From positions 1 to 8,038 of the forward strand of contig DQSP01000206.1 in NCBI GenBank assembly GCA_015663215.1: DNA of 8,038 bases, written 5' to 3'. The notes beneath the pieces are model-generated. The model worked only from the letters and a program-made list of their open reading frames with translations. It was not told the origin of the DNA and did no database searches. The DNA comes from Sulfurimonas sp. GTDB taxonomy: Bacteria; Campylobacterota; Campylobacteria; Campylobacterales; Sulfurimonadaceae. The position numbers and the translations under genes are program-made. Positions 1 to 7,019 of this stretch are shown here, in pieces. How positions within the stretch are numbered: the stretch's first letter is position 1; the number at the start of each line of letters is the position of its first letter.

Positions 1-2
1 AA

Positions 3-68
3 CGGAATTTTAATAGTATTTTTGACTATTTCTTAAAAAAAGAGAAAGACAGTGAAATACTTGATTGA
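3..68 (+). CDS. 3' end of an unidentified gene (partial)
   Basis: One plus-strand frame is open from the window edge to a TGA at 66-68. It reads about 21 residues with a normal-looking, charged C-terminus (...IFDYFLKKEKDSEILD). The other two plus frames stop by 13 and 36, and all three minus frames are broken within the first 35 bases, so this is the best candidate for the tail of the upstream gene. The fragment is too short to name a family. Its stop codon overlaps the putative -35 element of the downstream promoter, leaving 70 bases before gpmI. A chance open frame of this length in AT-rich DNA cannot be excluded. Confidence 0.4.
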   Translation, partial: RNFNSIFDYFLKKEKDSEILD

Positions 69-106
69 AGTGTACAAGGAAAATATAATTAACATACGAG
101 TATAAT
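61..106 (+). promoter_or_regulatory. Putative sigma70 promoter region for gpmI, two -10 boxes
   Basis: TTGATT at 61-66 is followed after 17 bases by TATAAT at 84-89, a near-ideal sigma70 layout. A second perfect TATAAT lies at 101-106, exactly 17 bases further on and without a recognisable -35. Campylobacterota sigma70 promoters often rely on the -10 box and AT-rich upstream DNA, so either or both boxes could be used. Starts would fall near 96 or 113, giving a 5' leader of roughly 25-45 bases before gpmI. This is a sequence-pattern call only. Confidence 0.5.
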
Positions 107-138
107 CCTAAAATAAATTCACATTAATAGGAATAAAG

Positions 139-1614
139 TTGAGTAAAAGAGCAATTTTAGTCATCACTGACGGTATTGGTTATTCTGATAAAACAGAGTT
201 TAATGCATTTTATAATGCAAGTAAACCAACATACGACAAACTTTTTAAAGAGACACCGCACTCACTTATAGATACATTTGGTTTAAGTGTTGGTCTTCCT
301 GAGGGTCAGATGGGTAACTCAGAAGTAGGGCATATGAGTATTGGTAGTGGTCGTGTTTTGTATCAAGACTTGGTTAAAATTTCTTTAGCATTGAGTGAAA
401 ATAGTTTAGAATCAAATGCAGAGTTACAAAAACTTTTAGGCACTTCTGATAGACTTCATTTAATAGGTCTTATGAGTGATGGTGGTGTACATTCTCACAT
501 CGATCATTTCATGGGTTTAGCAGATATTGCAGCTAAAGCGGGTAAGAAGGTTTTTTTACACCTTATAACTGATGGTCGTGATGTCTCTCCTACTTCTGCA
601 CAAAAGTATTTAAAAAAAGTACATGAACATTTAAATGAAAATGTAAGTATCGCTACAATTTCTGGTCGTTTTTACTCTATGGATAGAGATAATCGTTGGC
701 AAAGAATTAAACGCGGGTATGATGCTATGGTAAATGCAGAGCCAAAAACAGGTTTTAATCCTGAGGCTTATGTAGGACATTCGTATTCTCTTGGTGAAAC
801 AGATGAATTTGTTGAACCAGTCGCGTTTGATGGTTATGAAGGTATGCTCGAGGGTGATAGTGTTCTTACTATAAACTTTAGAAGTGATAGAATGAGAGAA
901 ATGGTTACGGCACTAGGAGCAAAAGAGTTTCATGAGTTTAGTAGAGAAGAGATGAGCTTAAACATCGCTACGATCACAGAGTACGATAAAAGCTTTCCAT
1001 ATCCAGTACTTTTTAGAAAAGATGTACCTAAAAATACACTTGCTGAGGTCATAGCCAATGCAGGTTTAAAGCAACTTCATACTGCTGAAACAGAAAAGTA
1101 TGCGCATGTTACTTTTTTCTTAAATGGCGGTATAGATGAGCCGTATCAGAATGAAACGCGAGTGCTTATTCCTTCTCCTGATGTAAAAACTTACGATATG
1201 CAACCTGAAATGAGTTGTAGTGCAGTAGGAAATGCAGTTTTAGATGCAATGGAGAGTGAGTATGACTTCATAGTTGTAAACTTTGCAAATGGCGATATGG
1301 TAGGGCATACTGGTGACTTTGAAGCTGCTAAAGAAGCAGTAAATGCAGTAGATACACAGCTAGGAAAGATAGTTGCAAAAGCTAAAGAGCTTGACTATGC
1401 TCTTGTTATCACCTCTGATCATGGAAACTGTGAAGAGATGAAAGATGATGAGGGAAATACTTTAACAAATCATACAGTTGGTAAGGTTTGGTGTTTTGTC
1501 GAAGCTGAGGGTGTGACTAAAGTAGAAACAGGGGCTTTAAATAATATCGCACCGACAGTTTTAAAACTTATGGGTTTAGAGATACCAAGTGAAATGGATC
1601 ACAGTTTAATATAA
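139..1614 (+). CDS. gpmI: 2,3-bisphosphoglycerate-independent phosphoglycerate mutase
   Basis: Cytosolic enzyme that interconverts 3-phosphoglycerate and 2-phosphoglycerate through a phosphoserine intermediate, using two Mn-type metal ions. At 491 residues it has the usual family length. Visible active-site elements are metal ligand D11 (ITDGIG), catalytic S61 in GQMGNSEVGH, substrate-site H118 (GGVHSH), R147-D148 (TDGRD), R177 and R183, R248 and R251 (FRSDRMRE), K320, and the second metal-binding set D386/H390 (NGDMVGH), D427-H428 (SDHGN) and H445. The alkaline-phosphatase-like metal half is split around the inserted phosphotransferase domain, as expected. Translation starts at a TTG (139-141) preceded by AGGAA at 129-133; the protein begins MSKRAILV, in register with the family's N-terminus. 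It is the first gene of the fatty acid synthesis cluster, 27 bases before fabG, so cotranscription is likely. In this phylum it is often the only phosphoglycerate mutase, serving gluconeogenesis as well as glycolysis (family knowledge). Confidence 0.97.
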   Translation: MSKRAILVITDGIGYSDKTEFNAFYNASKPTYDKLFKETPHSLIDTFGLSVGLPEGQMGNSEVGHMSIGSGRVLYQDLVKISLALSENSLESNAELQKLLGTSDRLHLIGLMSDGGVHSHIDHFMGLADIAAKAGKKVFLHLITDGRDVSPTSAQKYLKKVHEHLNENVSIATISGRFYSMDRDNRWQRIKRGYDAMVNAEPKTGFNPEAYVGHSYSLGETDEFVEPVAFDGYEGMLEGDSVLTINFRSDRMREMVTALGAKEFHEFSREEMSLNIATITEYDKSFPYPVLFRKDVPKNTLAEVIANAGLKQLHTAETEKYAHVTFFLNGGIDEPYQNETRVLIPSPDVKTYDMQPEMSCSAVGNAVLDAMESEYDFIVVNFANGDMVGHTGDFEAAKEAVNAVDTQLGKIVAKAKELDYALVITSDHGNCEEMKDDEGNTLTNHTVGKVWCFVEAEGVTKVETGALNNIAPTVLKLMGLEIPSEMDHSLI

Positions 1615-1641
1615 ATAAAATTTTAATAAAGGAACTTTTGA

Positions 1642-2388
1642 ATGAAATTTAGTGGAAAAAATGTTTTAGTAACAGGGGCAAGCCGTGGAATTGGTGCGGA
1701 GATAGCAAAAACTTTAGCAGGATTTGGTCTTAAAGTATGGATAAACTATAGAAGTGGTGCTGCTGAAGCTGACAGTGTGAAAGAGGCTATTGAAGCTGCT
1801 GGAGGAAAGGCTGCTGTCATTGGTTTTGATGTAAGTGATGAAGCGGCTTATGTTGATGCTATAAAAACTATAGTGAGTAGTGATGGAGAGTTGTCTTATC
1901 TTGTAAATAATGCAGGTATTACAAATGATAAATTAGCACTTCGCATGAAAACAGAAGATTTTATGTCGGTGATAAATGCAAACTTAACAGCTACTTTTAT
2001 AGGAAGTCGTGAGTTTTTTAAAGCGGCAAGAAAGAAAAAATTTGGTGCTGTTGTAAATATTGCTTCAATAGTTGCAGAGACTGGAAATGCAGGACAGACA
2101 AACTACACAGCAAGTAAAGGTGGTGTGATTTCTATGACTAAATCTTTTGCACAGGAGTCAGCAACAAGTGGTATAAGATATAACTCTTTAACCCCTGGTT
2201 TTATCTTTACGGAGATGACTGAAGTACTGAGTGATGAGATAAAAGATGCGATAAATGCAAAGATTCCTATGAATAGAATGGGTCAAGCTAAAGAAGTGGC
2301 TGAGGCAACAGCATTTTTACTCTCTGATCATGCAAGTTATATAACAGGTGAAACACTCAAAGTAAATGGTGGAATGAATATGGCATAA
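1642..2388 (+). CDS. fabG: 3-oxoacyl-[acyl-carrier-protein] reductase
   Basis: NADPH-dependent reductase of type II fatty acid synthesis. It converts 3-ketoacyl-ACP to (R)-3-hydroxyacyl-ACP in the cytosol, normally as a tetramer. It is a classical short-chain dehydrogenase of 248 residues, the typical FabG length. The cofactor-binding TGASRGIG lies at 11-18, the NNAG motif at 89-92, and the catalytic tetrad is N114, S142, Y155 and K159 (YTASK). The PGFIFTEMT segment and the C-terminal ITGETLKVNGGM are FabG hallmarks. The ATG start is preceded by AAAGGAAC at 1628-1635. Nearby acpP and fabF separate it from the many SDR paralogues with other substrates. It is probably cotranscribed with gpmI; acpP downstream appears to have an additional promoter. 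Confidence 0.96.
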   Translation: MKFSGKNVLVTGASRGIGAEIAKTLAGFGLKVWINYRSGAAEADSVKEAIEAAGGKAAVIGFDVSDEAAYVDAIKTIVSSDGELSYLVNNAGITNDKLALRMKTEDFMSVINANLTATFIGSREFFKAARKKKFGAVVNIASIVAETGNAGQTNYTASKGGVISMTKSFAQESATSGIRYNSLTPGFIFTEMTEVLSDEIKDAINAKIPMNRMGQAKEVAEATAFLLSDHASYITGETLKVNGGMNMA

Positions 2389-2400
2389 TTTTGCCATTTA

Positions 2401-2436
2401 GTGTAATTGTTTAAGTTAAATTTGTTATAATTACAC
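2401..2436 (+). promoter_or_regulatory. Putative extended -10 promoter of acpP inside an inverted repeat
   Basis: TATAAT at 2426-2431 is preceded by TG one base upstream (TGTTATAAT, 2423-2431), a good extended -10 element that needs no strong -35. Transcription would begin near 2438, about 25 bases before the acpP ATG. The element is bracketed by a perfect 8-bp inverted repeat: GTGTAATT at 2401-2408 and AATTACAC at 2429-2436. One half-site covers the expected -35 position and the other overlaps the -10 box, which is where a repressor operator would sit. The promoter is reasonably supported. The operator role is inference, and chance symmetry in AT-rich DNA is possible. Confidence 0.5.
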
Positions 2437-2462
2437 GATTAAATTAAAATACAGGAGCTATA

Positions 2463-2690
2463 ATGGCACTTATCGACGATATTAAAGAAGTAGTAGTAGA
2501 ACAACTGAGCGTAGACGCAAATGAAGTAAAAGAAGATGCAAAGTTTGTAGAAGATTTAGGTGCTGATAGCTTAGATGTAGTAGAATTAGTTATGGCTCTT
2601 GAAGAAAAATTCGATATCGAAATTCCAGATGATGAAGCTGAAAAGATTCAAACTGTTGCTGATGTAGTTGCTTACGTAGAAAGCAAGTAG
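2463..2690 (+). CDS. acpP: Acyl carrier protein
   Basis: Small, acidic four-helix carrier protein of 75 residues that holds fatty acyl intermediates as thioesters on a 4'-phosphopantetheine arm. The attachment site is S36 in the canonical GADSLD motif, and the acidic helix II after it ([20 protein letters not shown]) is the surface recognised by Fab enzymes. The ATG is preceded by a strong AGGAG at 2453-2457. The gene stands apart from fabG by 74 bases and from fabF by 117 bases. Both gaps hold putative regulatory structure (an extended -10 promoter upstream, a strong stem-loop downstream), consistent with this protein being needed in far greater amounts than the enzymes encoded beside it. 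Its partners are FabF and FabG from the same cluster, and AcpS encoded elsewhere. Confidence 0.98.
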   Translation: MALIDDIKEVVVEQLSVDANEVKEDAKFVEDLGADSLDVVELVMALEEKFDIEIPDDEAEKIQTVADVVAYVESK

Positions 2691-2702
2691 TCTAAAACTT
2701 AC

Positions 2703-2729
2703 CTAAACTAAGCATTTTGCTTGGTTTAG
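2703..2729 (+). promoter_or_regulatory. Strong stem-loop between acpP and fabF (attenuator or RNA-processing site)
   Basis: Bases 2703-2714 pair with 2718-2729 through a 3-base TTT loop. This gives a 12-bp stem with eleven Watson-Crick pairs and one G-U pair (2709 with 2723). It starts 12 bases after the acpP stop codon. The run of T that should directly follow an intrinsic terminator is poor: CTTTT begins only about nine bases past the stem. It is therefore better read as a partial terminator, mRNA 3'-end stabiliser or processing site than as a full terminator. A competing helix is possible: AGTCTAAA at 2689-2696, overlapping the stop codon, is perfectly complementary to TTTAGACT at 2725-2732. 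Confidence 0.5.
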
Positions 2730-2807
2730 ACTAAATACTTTTAAAAATGCATACTTTAGAGAGCATGGGTTTTTAAACGTATTTTATTATTTATGTGGAG
2801 AGTATAT

Positions 2808-4019
2808 ATGAGAAGAGTAGTAGTAACTGGTTTAGGAATGATAAATTCTGTTGGAAATGATAAAGAGAGTTCTTTTAAAGCTATCTGTGATGGCGAATGT
2901 GGAATTGATACTATCACTATTTTTGATCCAGAAAACTATTCTGTTAAAATAGCTGGGGAAGTAAAAGATTTTGATCCTGCGACTGTCATGGCTCCAAAAG
3001 AGGTAAAAAAAGCAGATAGATTTATCCATCTTGGACTTAAAGCAGCACAAGAAGCAATGCTTGACGCAAACCTTCCAGAAGATACTGATTACGAAAGATT
3101 TGGTATTAGTGCTGGTTCTGGTATTGGCGGACTCCCTTCTATTGAAAAGAACTCTATAATTTTAAGTACTCGTGGTCCTCGTCGTATCTCTCCATTTTTT
3201 ATCCCGGGTGCTTTAGTAAATATGCTTGGTGGTTTTGTTTCAATAGAGCATGGAACAAAAGGTCCAAACCTCTCTTCTGTTACAGCTTGTGCAGCAGGAA
3301 CTCATGCGATTAGTGAAGCTTGTAAAACTATTATGTGTAATGGTGCTGAAAAAATGTTAGTTGTAGCTGCCGAGTCTGCTATAACTGGTGCAGGAATTGG
3401 TGGTTTTGCCGCTATGAAAGCACTCTCAACTAACAACGAAAACCCAAAAACAGCTTCTCGCCCTTTTGATGCAAACCGTGATGGTTTTGTTATGGGTGAG
3501 GGTGCAGCTTCTTTAGTACTTGAAGAGTACGAATCAGCAGTAGCCCGTGGTGCTCGTATTTATGGTGAAATTATAGGTTTTGGTGAGTCTGGTGATGCAA
3601 ACCATATCACAACTCCATCTCTTGATGGTCCAGCTCGTGCAATGAAAGCCGCTTTCAAAATGGCAGGTGAGCCTAAGATAGACTATGTAAATGCACATGG
3701 AACTTCTACACCTATTAACGATAAAAATGAAACAGCAGCAGTTAAAGAACTTCTCGGTGATGCTACACCTCCAATGTCTTCTATCAAAGGGCAAATAGGA
3801 CACTGTCTTGGTGCTGCAGGTGGAATAGAAGCAGTAGTATGTTTAATGGCTATGCGTGATGGTATTTTACCTCCAACTATCAATAATACTACAAAAGATG
3901 AGAATTGTGACCTTGATTATATTACCGAAGGCGCAAGAGCAACTGAAGTAAATATAACTATGAGTAACTCGTTTGGTTTTGGTGGCACCAATGGTGTTCT
4001 CATCTTCAAAAAAATCTAA
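2808..4019 (+). CDS. fabF: 3-oxoacyl-[acyl-carrier-protein] synthase II (KAS II)
   Basis: Elongating condensing enzyme. It transfers an acyl group from acyl-ACP to its active-site cysteine and joins it to malonyl-ACP with release of CO2, and is a cytosolic homodimer. The thiolase fold is complete, 403 residues from the chosen start. The Cys-His-His triad is C161 (VTACAAGTH), H297 ([11 protein letters not shown]) and H332 (GHCLGAAGG), with K327 and the C-terminal gatekeeper loop NSFGFGGTN (387-395). An in-frame ATG at 2793 would add MWRVY. I chose ATG 2808 because GGAG at 2797-2800 is correctly spaced for it, and because [10 protein letters not shown] is the usual FabF N-terminus. It lies 14 bases before accA, so the two are probably cotranslated. 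FabB is the alternative family, but the sequence and acpP-fabF order favour FabF. Confidence 0.97.
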   Translation: MRRVVVTGLGMINSVGNDKESSFKAICDGECGIDTITIFDPENYSVKIAGEVKDFDPATVMAPKEVKKADRFIHLGLKAAQEAMLDANLPEDTDYERFGISAGSGIGGLPSIEKNSIILSTRGPRRISPFFIPGALVNMLGGFVSIEHGTKGPNLSSVTACAAGTHAISEACKTIMCNGAEKMLVVAAESAITGAGIGGFAAMKALSTNNENPKTASRPFDANRDGFVMGEGAASLVLEEYESAVARGARIYGEIIGFGESGDANHITTPSLDGPARAMKAAFKMAGEPKIDYVNAHGTSTPINDKNETAAVKELLGDATPPMSSIKGQIGHCLGAAGGIEAVVCLMAMRDGILPPTINNTTKDENCDLDYITEGARATEVNITMSNSFGFGGTNGVLIFKKI

Positions 4020-4033
4020 AAGAAGGATTTAAT

Positions 4034-4969
4034 TTGGCGACATACTTAGACTTTGAACATAAAATTAAATTTATTCAAGAAGATATTATCTCTGCACAAG
4101 TTCGTCATGATTATACAGCGGTAGATGAACAGACAGTACGATTAAATAAAGAAGTTGAAAAGACTTTCTCAAACTTGAGTGATTTTCAAAAACTACAACT
4201 AGCACGTCATATTGATCGTCCTTATGCACTTGACTATATAAATATAATTATGAAAGATAAATATGAGATTCATGGAGATAGACACTTCCGTGATGATGCG
4301 GCTATTATCTGCTATATGGGTTATATTGGCGATGAAAAAGTCATGGTTATTGGTGAGCAAAAAGGTCGTGGTACGAAAAATAAGTTAAAACGTAACTTCG
4401 GTATGCCTCATCCAGAAGGATATAGAAAAGCTCTTCGTGCTGCAAAAATGGCTGAGAAGTTTGGAATGCCAATTCTTATGTTAGTAGATACTCCGGGTGC
4501 ATATCCAGGACTCGGTGCAGAAGAAAGAAATCAATCAGAAGCGATTGCTAGAAACCTGATAGAACTAGCAGAAATAGACACCCCAACAGTGTCTATCGTT
4601 ATCGGTGAAGGTGGCTCTGGTGGAGCACTCGCTATCGGTGTTGCAGATAGATTTGCTATGATGCGCTACTCTGTTTTTTCAGTTATATCTCCTGAAGGTT
4701 GTTCGGCTATTCTTTGGAATGACCCTAAAAAGAGTGAAGCTGCAACAAATGCTATGAAAATTACATCAGGTGACTTAAAAGAGTTAGGTTTGATTGATGA
4801 TATTATCAATGAGCCACTCATTGGTGCGCACCGTGAAAAAGAAAAAGCAGCAAATGCTATCTCAGAATACTTTTTAGCACAAGTCAAAGATTTAAGAGCT
4901 ATGAGTAAAGATGAAAGAATGGATGCACGTTATAAAAAACTAACAGCTCCAGGTGCTTTTAAAGAATAG
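4034..4969 (+). CDS. accA: Acetyl-CoA carboxylase carboxyltransferase, alpha subunit
   Basis: Alpha subunit of the carboxyltransferase half of acetyl-CoA carboxylase. With AccD it moves the carboxyl group from biotinylated AccB to acetyl-CoA, giving malonyl-CoA, the committed step of fatty acid synthesis. The 311 residues match the family length. An N-terminal helical region (1-70) is followed by the crotonase-type core, with HGDRHFRDD at 80-88, IGEQKGR at 106-112, [13 protein letters not shown] at 121-133, DTPGAYPG at 152-159 and the glycine-rich [13 protein letters not shown] at 190-202, which supplies oxyanion-hole backbone. Translation starts at TTG 4034 behind AGAAGGA at 4021-4027; no ATG lies nearer to the expected N-terminus. 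accD is not in the window. The 3' end overlaps the convergent exonuclease gene by 11 bp. Confidence 0.97.
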   Translation: MATYLDFEHKIKFIQEDIISAQVRHDYTAVDEQTVRLNKEVEKTFSNLSDFQKLQLARHIDRPYALDYINIIMKDKYEIHGDRHFRDDAAIICYMGYIGDEKVMVIGEQKGRGTKNKLKRNFGMPHPEGYRKALRAAKMAEKFGMPILMLVDTPGAYPGLGAEERNQSEAIARNLIELAEIDTPTVSIVIGEGGSGGALAIGVADRFAMMRYSVFSVISPEGCSAILWNDPKKSEAATNAMKITSGDLKELGLIDDIINEPLIGAHREKEKAANAISEYFLAQVKDLRAMSKDERMDARYKKLTAPGAFKE

Positions 4970-5747
4970 CCAGAGGATCAAATTTTGGTCGCTTTAACCT
5001 TGGAGCTGACTTTGAAAACTTTATCAAATCTTCTACATTATTTAAACTCTCATTACAATTTTTCAAAGATAAGATAAAAAGACCATATGTTGTCATGACA
5101 TCACTCATAGCACGATGGTGTGATGGATTTGGATTAAGTGCGAACATATCGTTTAAGTACGATAGTCCATATCTAAACGAAACTATACATCTCTCAGCAA
5201 GAGCGAGAGAGCAAAGTGGACGATTAAGCAGAGACTCTAATCCTACTTTTTGCATACTCGCAGAGATAAAGTTGTAGTCAAACTTAACATCATGTGCAAC
5301 AAAAATAGCATCCCCTAAAAAAAGTTTAAACTCCATAAGCACAGTTTTTAAGTCTGGTGCATCAAGAGTGTCTTCTACTTTTATGCCTGTAAGTTCACTT
5401 ATGACAGGATTTATCTCTTTAACAAATACAAGCTTATCAAACCTATCAGTTATGACACCATTTTTTACTTTTACAGCTGCAAGCTCTATAATCTGATGCT
5501 TGTCTATTTTAGAGCCATTTGTTTCAATATCTACTATACAAAACTCGGCATCTTGCATTTTTATATACTTAGTATCGAAATAAAAATAACCCTGTCTTTT
5601 AATGATATTGATTCCTTGAGCCTTTGATATCTCTATAAACATATCTATACTCTCATCTATTTGAGCTTTTAAAACTTCTAAAGGAAGGCCACGAGTTGCT
5701 AAACGCGAGATACTTTTTGCATCAAGTGGAAATGATTTATTGAGCAT
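4959..5747 (-). CDS. DnaQ-like DEDDh 3'-5' exonuclease with N-terminal extension
   Basis: Predicted metal-dependent 3'-5' exonuclease of the DEDDh (RNase T/DnaQ) superfamily. The exonuclease domain spans about residues 67-228. Motif I is [10 protein letters not shown] (D73, E75), motif II is [11 protein letters not shown] (D157) and motif III is [15 protein letters not shown] (H211, D216), so all five catalytic residues are present. About 65 residues precede the domain (helical, then [14 protein letters not shown]) and about 35 basic residues follow it. Stand-alone proofreading epsilon subunits usually begin with the domain. Relatives in this phylum are often called dnaQ or DNA polymerase III epsilon, but the polymerase link cannot be shown from sequence. 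The ATG at 5745-5747 overlaps the end of trpF by 11 bp and has no clear Shine-Dalgarno site, which suggests translational coupling. It is the last gene of the rpe-trpF operon. Confidence 0.88.
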   Translation of the reverse strand: MLNKSFPLDAKSISRLATRGLPLEVLKAQIDESIDMFIEISKAQGINIIKRQGYFYFDTKYIKMQDAEFCIVDIETNGSKIDKHQIIELAAVKVKNGVITDRFDKLVFVKEINPVISELTGIKVEDTLDAPDLKTVLMEFKLFLGDAIFVAHDVKFDYNFISASMQKVGLESLLNRPLCSLALAERCIVSFRYGLSYLNDMFALNPNPSHHRAMSDVMTTYGLFILSLKNCNESLNNVEDLIKFSKSAPRLKRPKFDPLAIL

Positions 5748-6321
5748 TATTTATAAAATCTTGTATCTTTTGAGGATCTTTTTTACCATGACTTATCTCA
5801 ACACCAGAACTCACATCAAAACTGTAAAAGCCATATTTTTTGAGGCTAGTTACATTAGAGCTATCAAGTCCACCTGCTAAGATGATTTTTGAGCAGTCTA
5901 TACCTTCAAACCATTCTATATTTATACGTTTACCTGCACCACCATAAGCTTCACAGTATGCATCTACTATTCTATACTCATCTTTGTACTCTAAAATATC
6001 TTGAGCATTTTTTGCTCGCGATACTTTGAGAAAAGGGACTTCAAGAGCATCAAGTAGCTCATCTGTGGGAGTAAAATGAAGTTGTGCAAGTGTAGCACCA
6101 CTCTCTTTGCATTGAATGTTGATAGTTTGAGCAGATTCATTTACAAAAAGGGCTACTTTTTCTACAAAAGGAGGGAGTTTAGAGATGATTTTTTGAGCAT
6201 TTAAGGGAGAGATATATCGTGGTGATTTTTCATAAAATACAAAACCTAGAGCATTTGCTCCGGCTTCGATTGCAGTCATAGCATCCCTGTAAGATGTTAT
6301 ACCACATATTTTAATTCGCAT
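5737..6321 (-). CDS. trpF: Phosphoribosylanthranilate isomerase
   Basis: Tryptophan biosynthesis enzyme that converts N-(5-phosphoribosyl)anthranilate to CdRP by an Amadori rearrangement, as a cytosolic (beta/alpha)8 barrel. The sequence opens with KICGI (catalytic C6) and has the family motif GFVFYEKSPRYIS at 27-39, the strand QLHF at 80-83, catalytic acid D120 (IVDAY), GGAG at 127-130, the phosphate-binding ILAGGL at 147-152 and FDVSSGVE at 168-175 near the end. It has 194 residues, slightly short of the common 200-210. The segment after GGAG reads KRINIEW rather than the usual short K-x-FDW, a mild divergence with no sign of inactivation. Its ATG overlaps the rpe stop codon (TAATG), and the nearest purine-rich site (GAGAG) is about 12 bases off, so expression probably depends on coupling to rpe. 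No other trp genes are present. Confidence 0.94.
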   Translation of the reverse strand: MRIKICGITSYRDAMTAIEAGANALGFVFYEKSPRYISPLNAQKIISKLPPFVEKVALFVNESAQTINIQCKESGATLAQLHFTPTDELLDALEVPFLKVSRAKNAQDILEYKDEYRIVDAYCEAYGGAGKRINIEWFEGIDCSKIILAGGLDSSNVTSLKKYGFYSFDVSSGVEISHGKKDPQKIQDFINNAQ

Positions 6322-6962
6322 TATATTTGTAAGCTCTCAATAGCTTTTTTACGATCTGCATTTTTAAAAACATAAGACCCTGCAACTACTACATCTACAC
6401 CTGCATCTTTGAGTAGCTTAATGTTTTTATCATTAACACCACCATCTACTTCTATAAGGCAGTTGGGATTGATTTTATTTCTCATTACATTTAAACGCGA
6501 TGCTTTTTCTATGACTGAGTCTATAAAACTTTGTCCACCAAAACCAGGGTTTACACTCATAAGCAGTACCATATCTAAGTCTTGAAGTAAAAACTCTATT
6601 GCTTCTGGTGGAGTGTGAGGGTTTAAAACGATAGCTGGTTTAATGCCAAGGCTTCGTATCTTTTGGATAAGACGATGAGGATGTTTCTCTTCTTCTATAT
6701 GAAAAGAGATATACTCAGGTTTTAATGGTGCAAAAAGTTCCACAAAAAAAGTATTGTTCTCAACCATAAGGTGAATATCAAGGGGTTTTGTAGCACAAGC
6801 AGCTACAGCAGAGACTACTACAGGCCCTATGGTAAGGTTTGGTACAAAGTGCCCATCCATTACATCTACATGAACAAAGTCACAGCCTGCATTACATATC
6901 TCTTCTACATCGCGTTGTAAGTTTCCAAAGTCAGCAGAGAGAATACTTGGGGCTACTTTCAT
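6321..6962 (-). CDS. rpe: Ribulose-phosphate 3-epimerase
   Basis: Interconverts D-ribulose 5-phosphate and D-xylulose 5-phosphate in the pentose phosphate pathway (and in carbon fixation cycles where present), as a metal-dependent TIM barrel in the cytosol. The 213 residues match the family. Metal ligands and the acid/base pair are visible: H31 and D33 in HVDVMDGHFVPN, H64 in DIHLMVE, and D173 in EVDGGV. The flexible lid and phosphate site are represented by MSVNPGFGGQ (135-144) and VAGSYVFK (193-200). The ATG at 6960-6962 follows AAAGGAACTT, the same Shine-Dalgarno decamer used by fabG. It is the first gene of the rpe-trpF-exonuclease operon, with a putative promoter in the 49-base gap behind it. 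Confidence 0.97.
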   Translation of the reverse strand: MKVAPSILSADFGNLQRDVEEICNAGCDFVHVDVMDGHFVPNLTIGPVVVSAVAACATKPLDIHLMVENNTFFVELFAPLKPEYISFHIEEEKHPHRLIQKIRSLGIKPAIVLNPHTPPEAIEFLLQDLDMVLLMSVNPGFGGQSFIDSVIEKASRLNVMRNKINPNCLIEVDGGVNDKNIKLLKDAGVDVVVAGSYVFKNADRKKAIESLQI

Positions 6963-6990
6963 ATCAAGTTCCTTTAGTTATATTAGTGAA

Positions 6991-7019
6991 ATTATAGATA
7001 AAAGTAGCTTTTTATCTTG
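6991..7019 (-). promoter_or_regulatory. Putative promoter of the rpe operon
   Basis: On the minus strand a perfect TATAAT lies at 6996-6991, about 30 bases before the rpe ATG. The expected -35 position (7019-7014) reads CAAGAT, a poor match, which is common in Campylobacterota. An AT-rich inverted repeat (6996-7004 with 7008-7017, one bulged base, 3-base loop) covers the same stretch and the stop codon of the upstream gene. It could act as a weak terminator for that gene but has no clean U-tract. This is a pattern-based call. Confidence 0.4.

Noticed and set aside
2380..2397. Perfect 6-bp hairpin ATGGCA/TGCCAT over the fabG stop codon as a terminator
   Set aside because: The stem is only 6 bp with a 6-base loop and is followed by TTA rather than a T-run. 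It is too weak to call a terminator, though it might slightly slow read-through into acpP.
2793..2807. Upstream ATG (2793) as the fabF start, adding MWRVY
   Set aside because: The purine-rich GGAG at 2797-2800 lies downstream of that ATG and is ideally spaced for ATG 2808, which also gives the usual FabF N-terminus MRRVVVTG.
2832..3883. Several antisense open frames of 66-89 codons inside fabF
   Set aside because: They lie wholly inside a well-conserved gene, have Cys- and aromatic-rich or low-complexity compositions with no recognisable domain, and lack convincing ribosome binding sites. They are coding-strand shadows.
4666..4887. Antisense open frame of 73 codons inside accA
   Set aside because: It is fully embedded in accA and its composition mirrors accA codons; no domain or start signal supports it.
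5095..5277. Plus-strand open frame of 60 codons opposite the exonuclease gene
   Set aside because: It falls opposite the exonuclease domain, which has all its catalytic motifs on the minus strand; no domain is recognisable in the plus-strand product.
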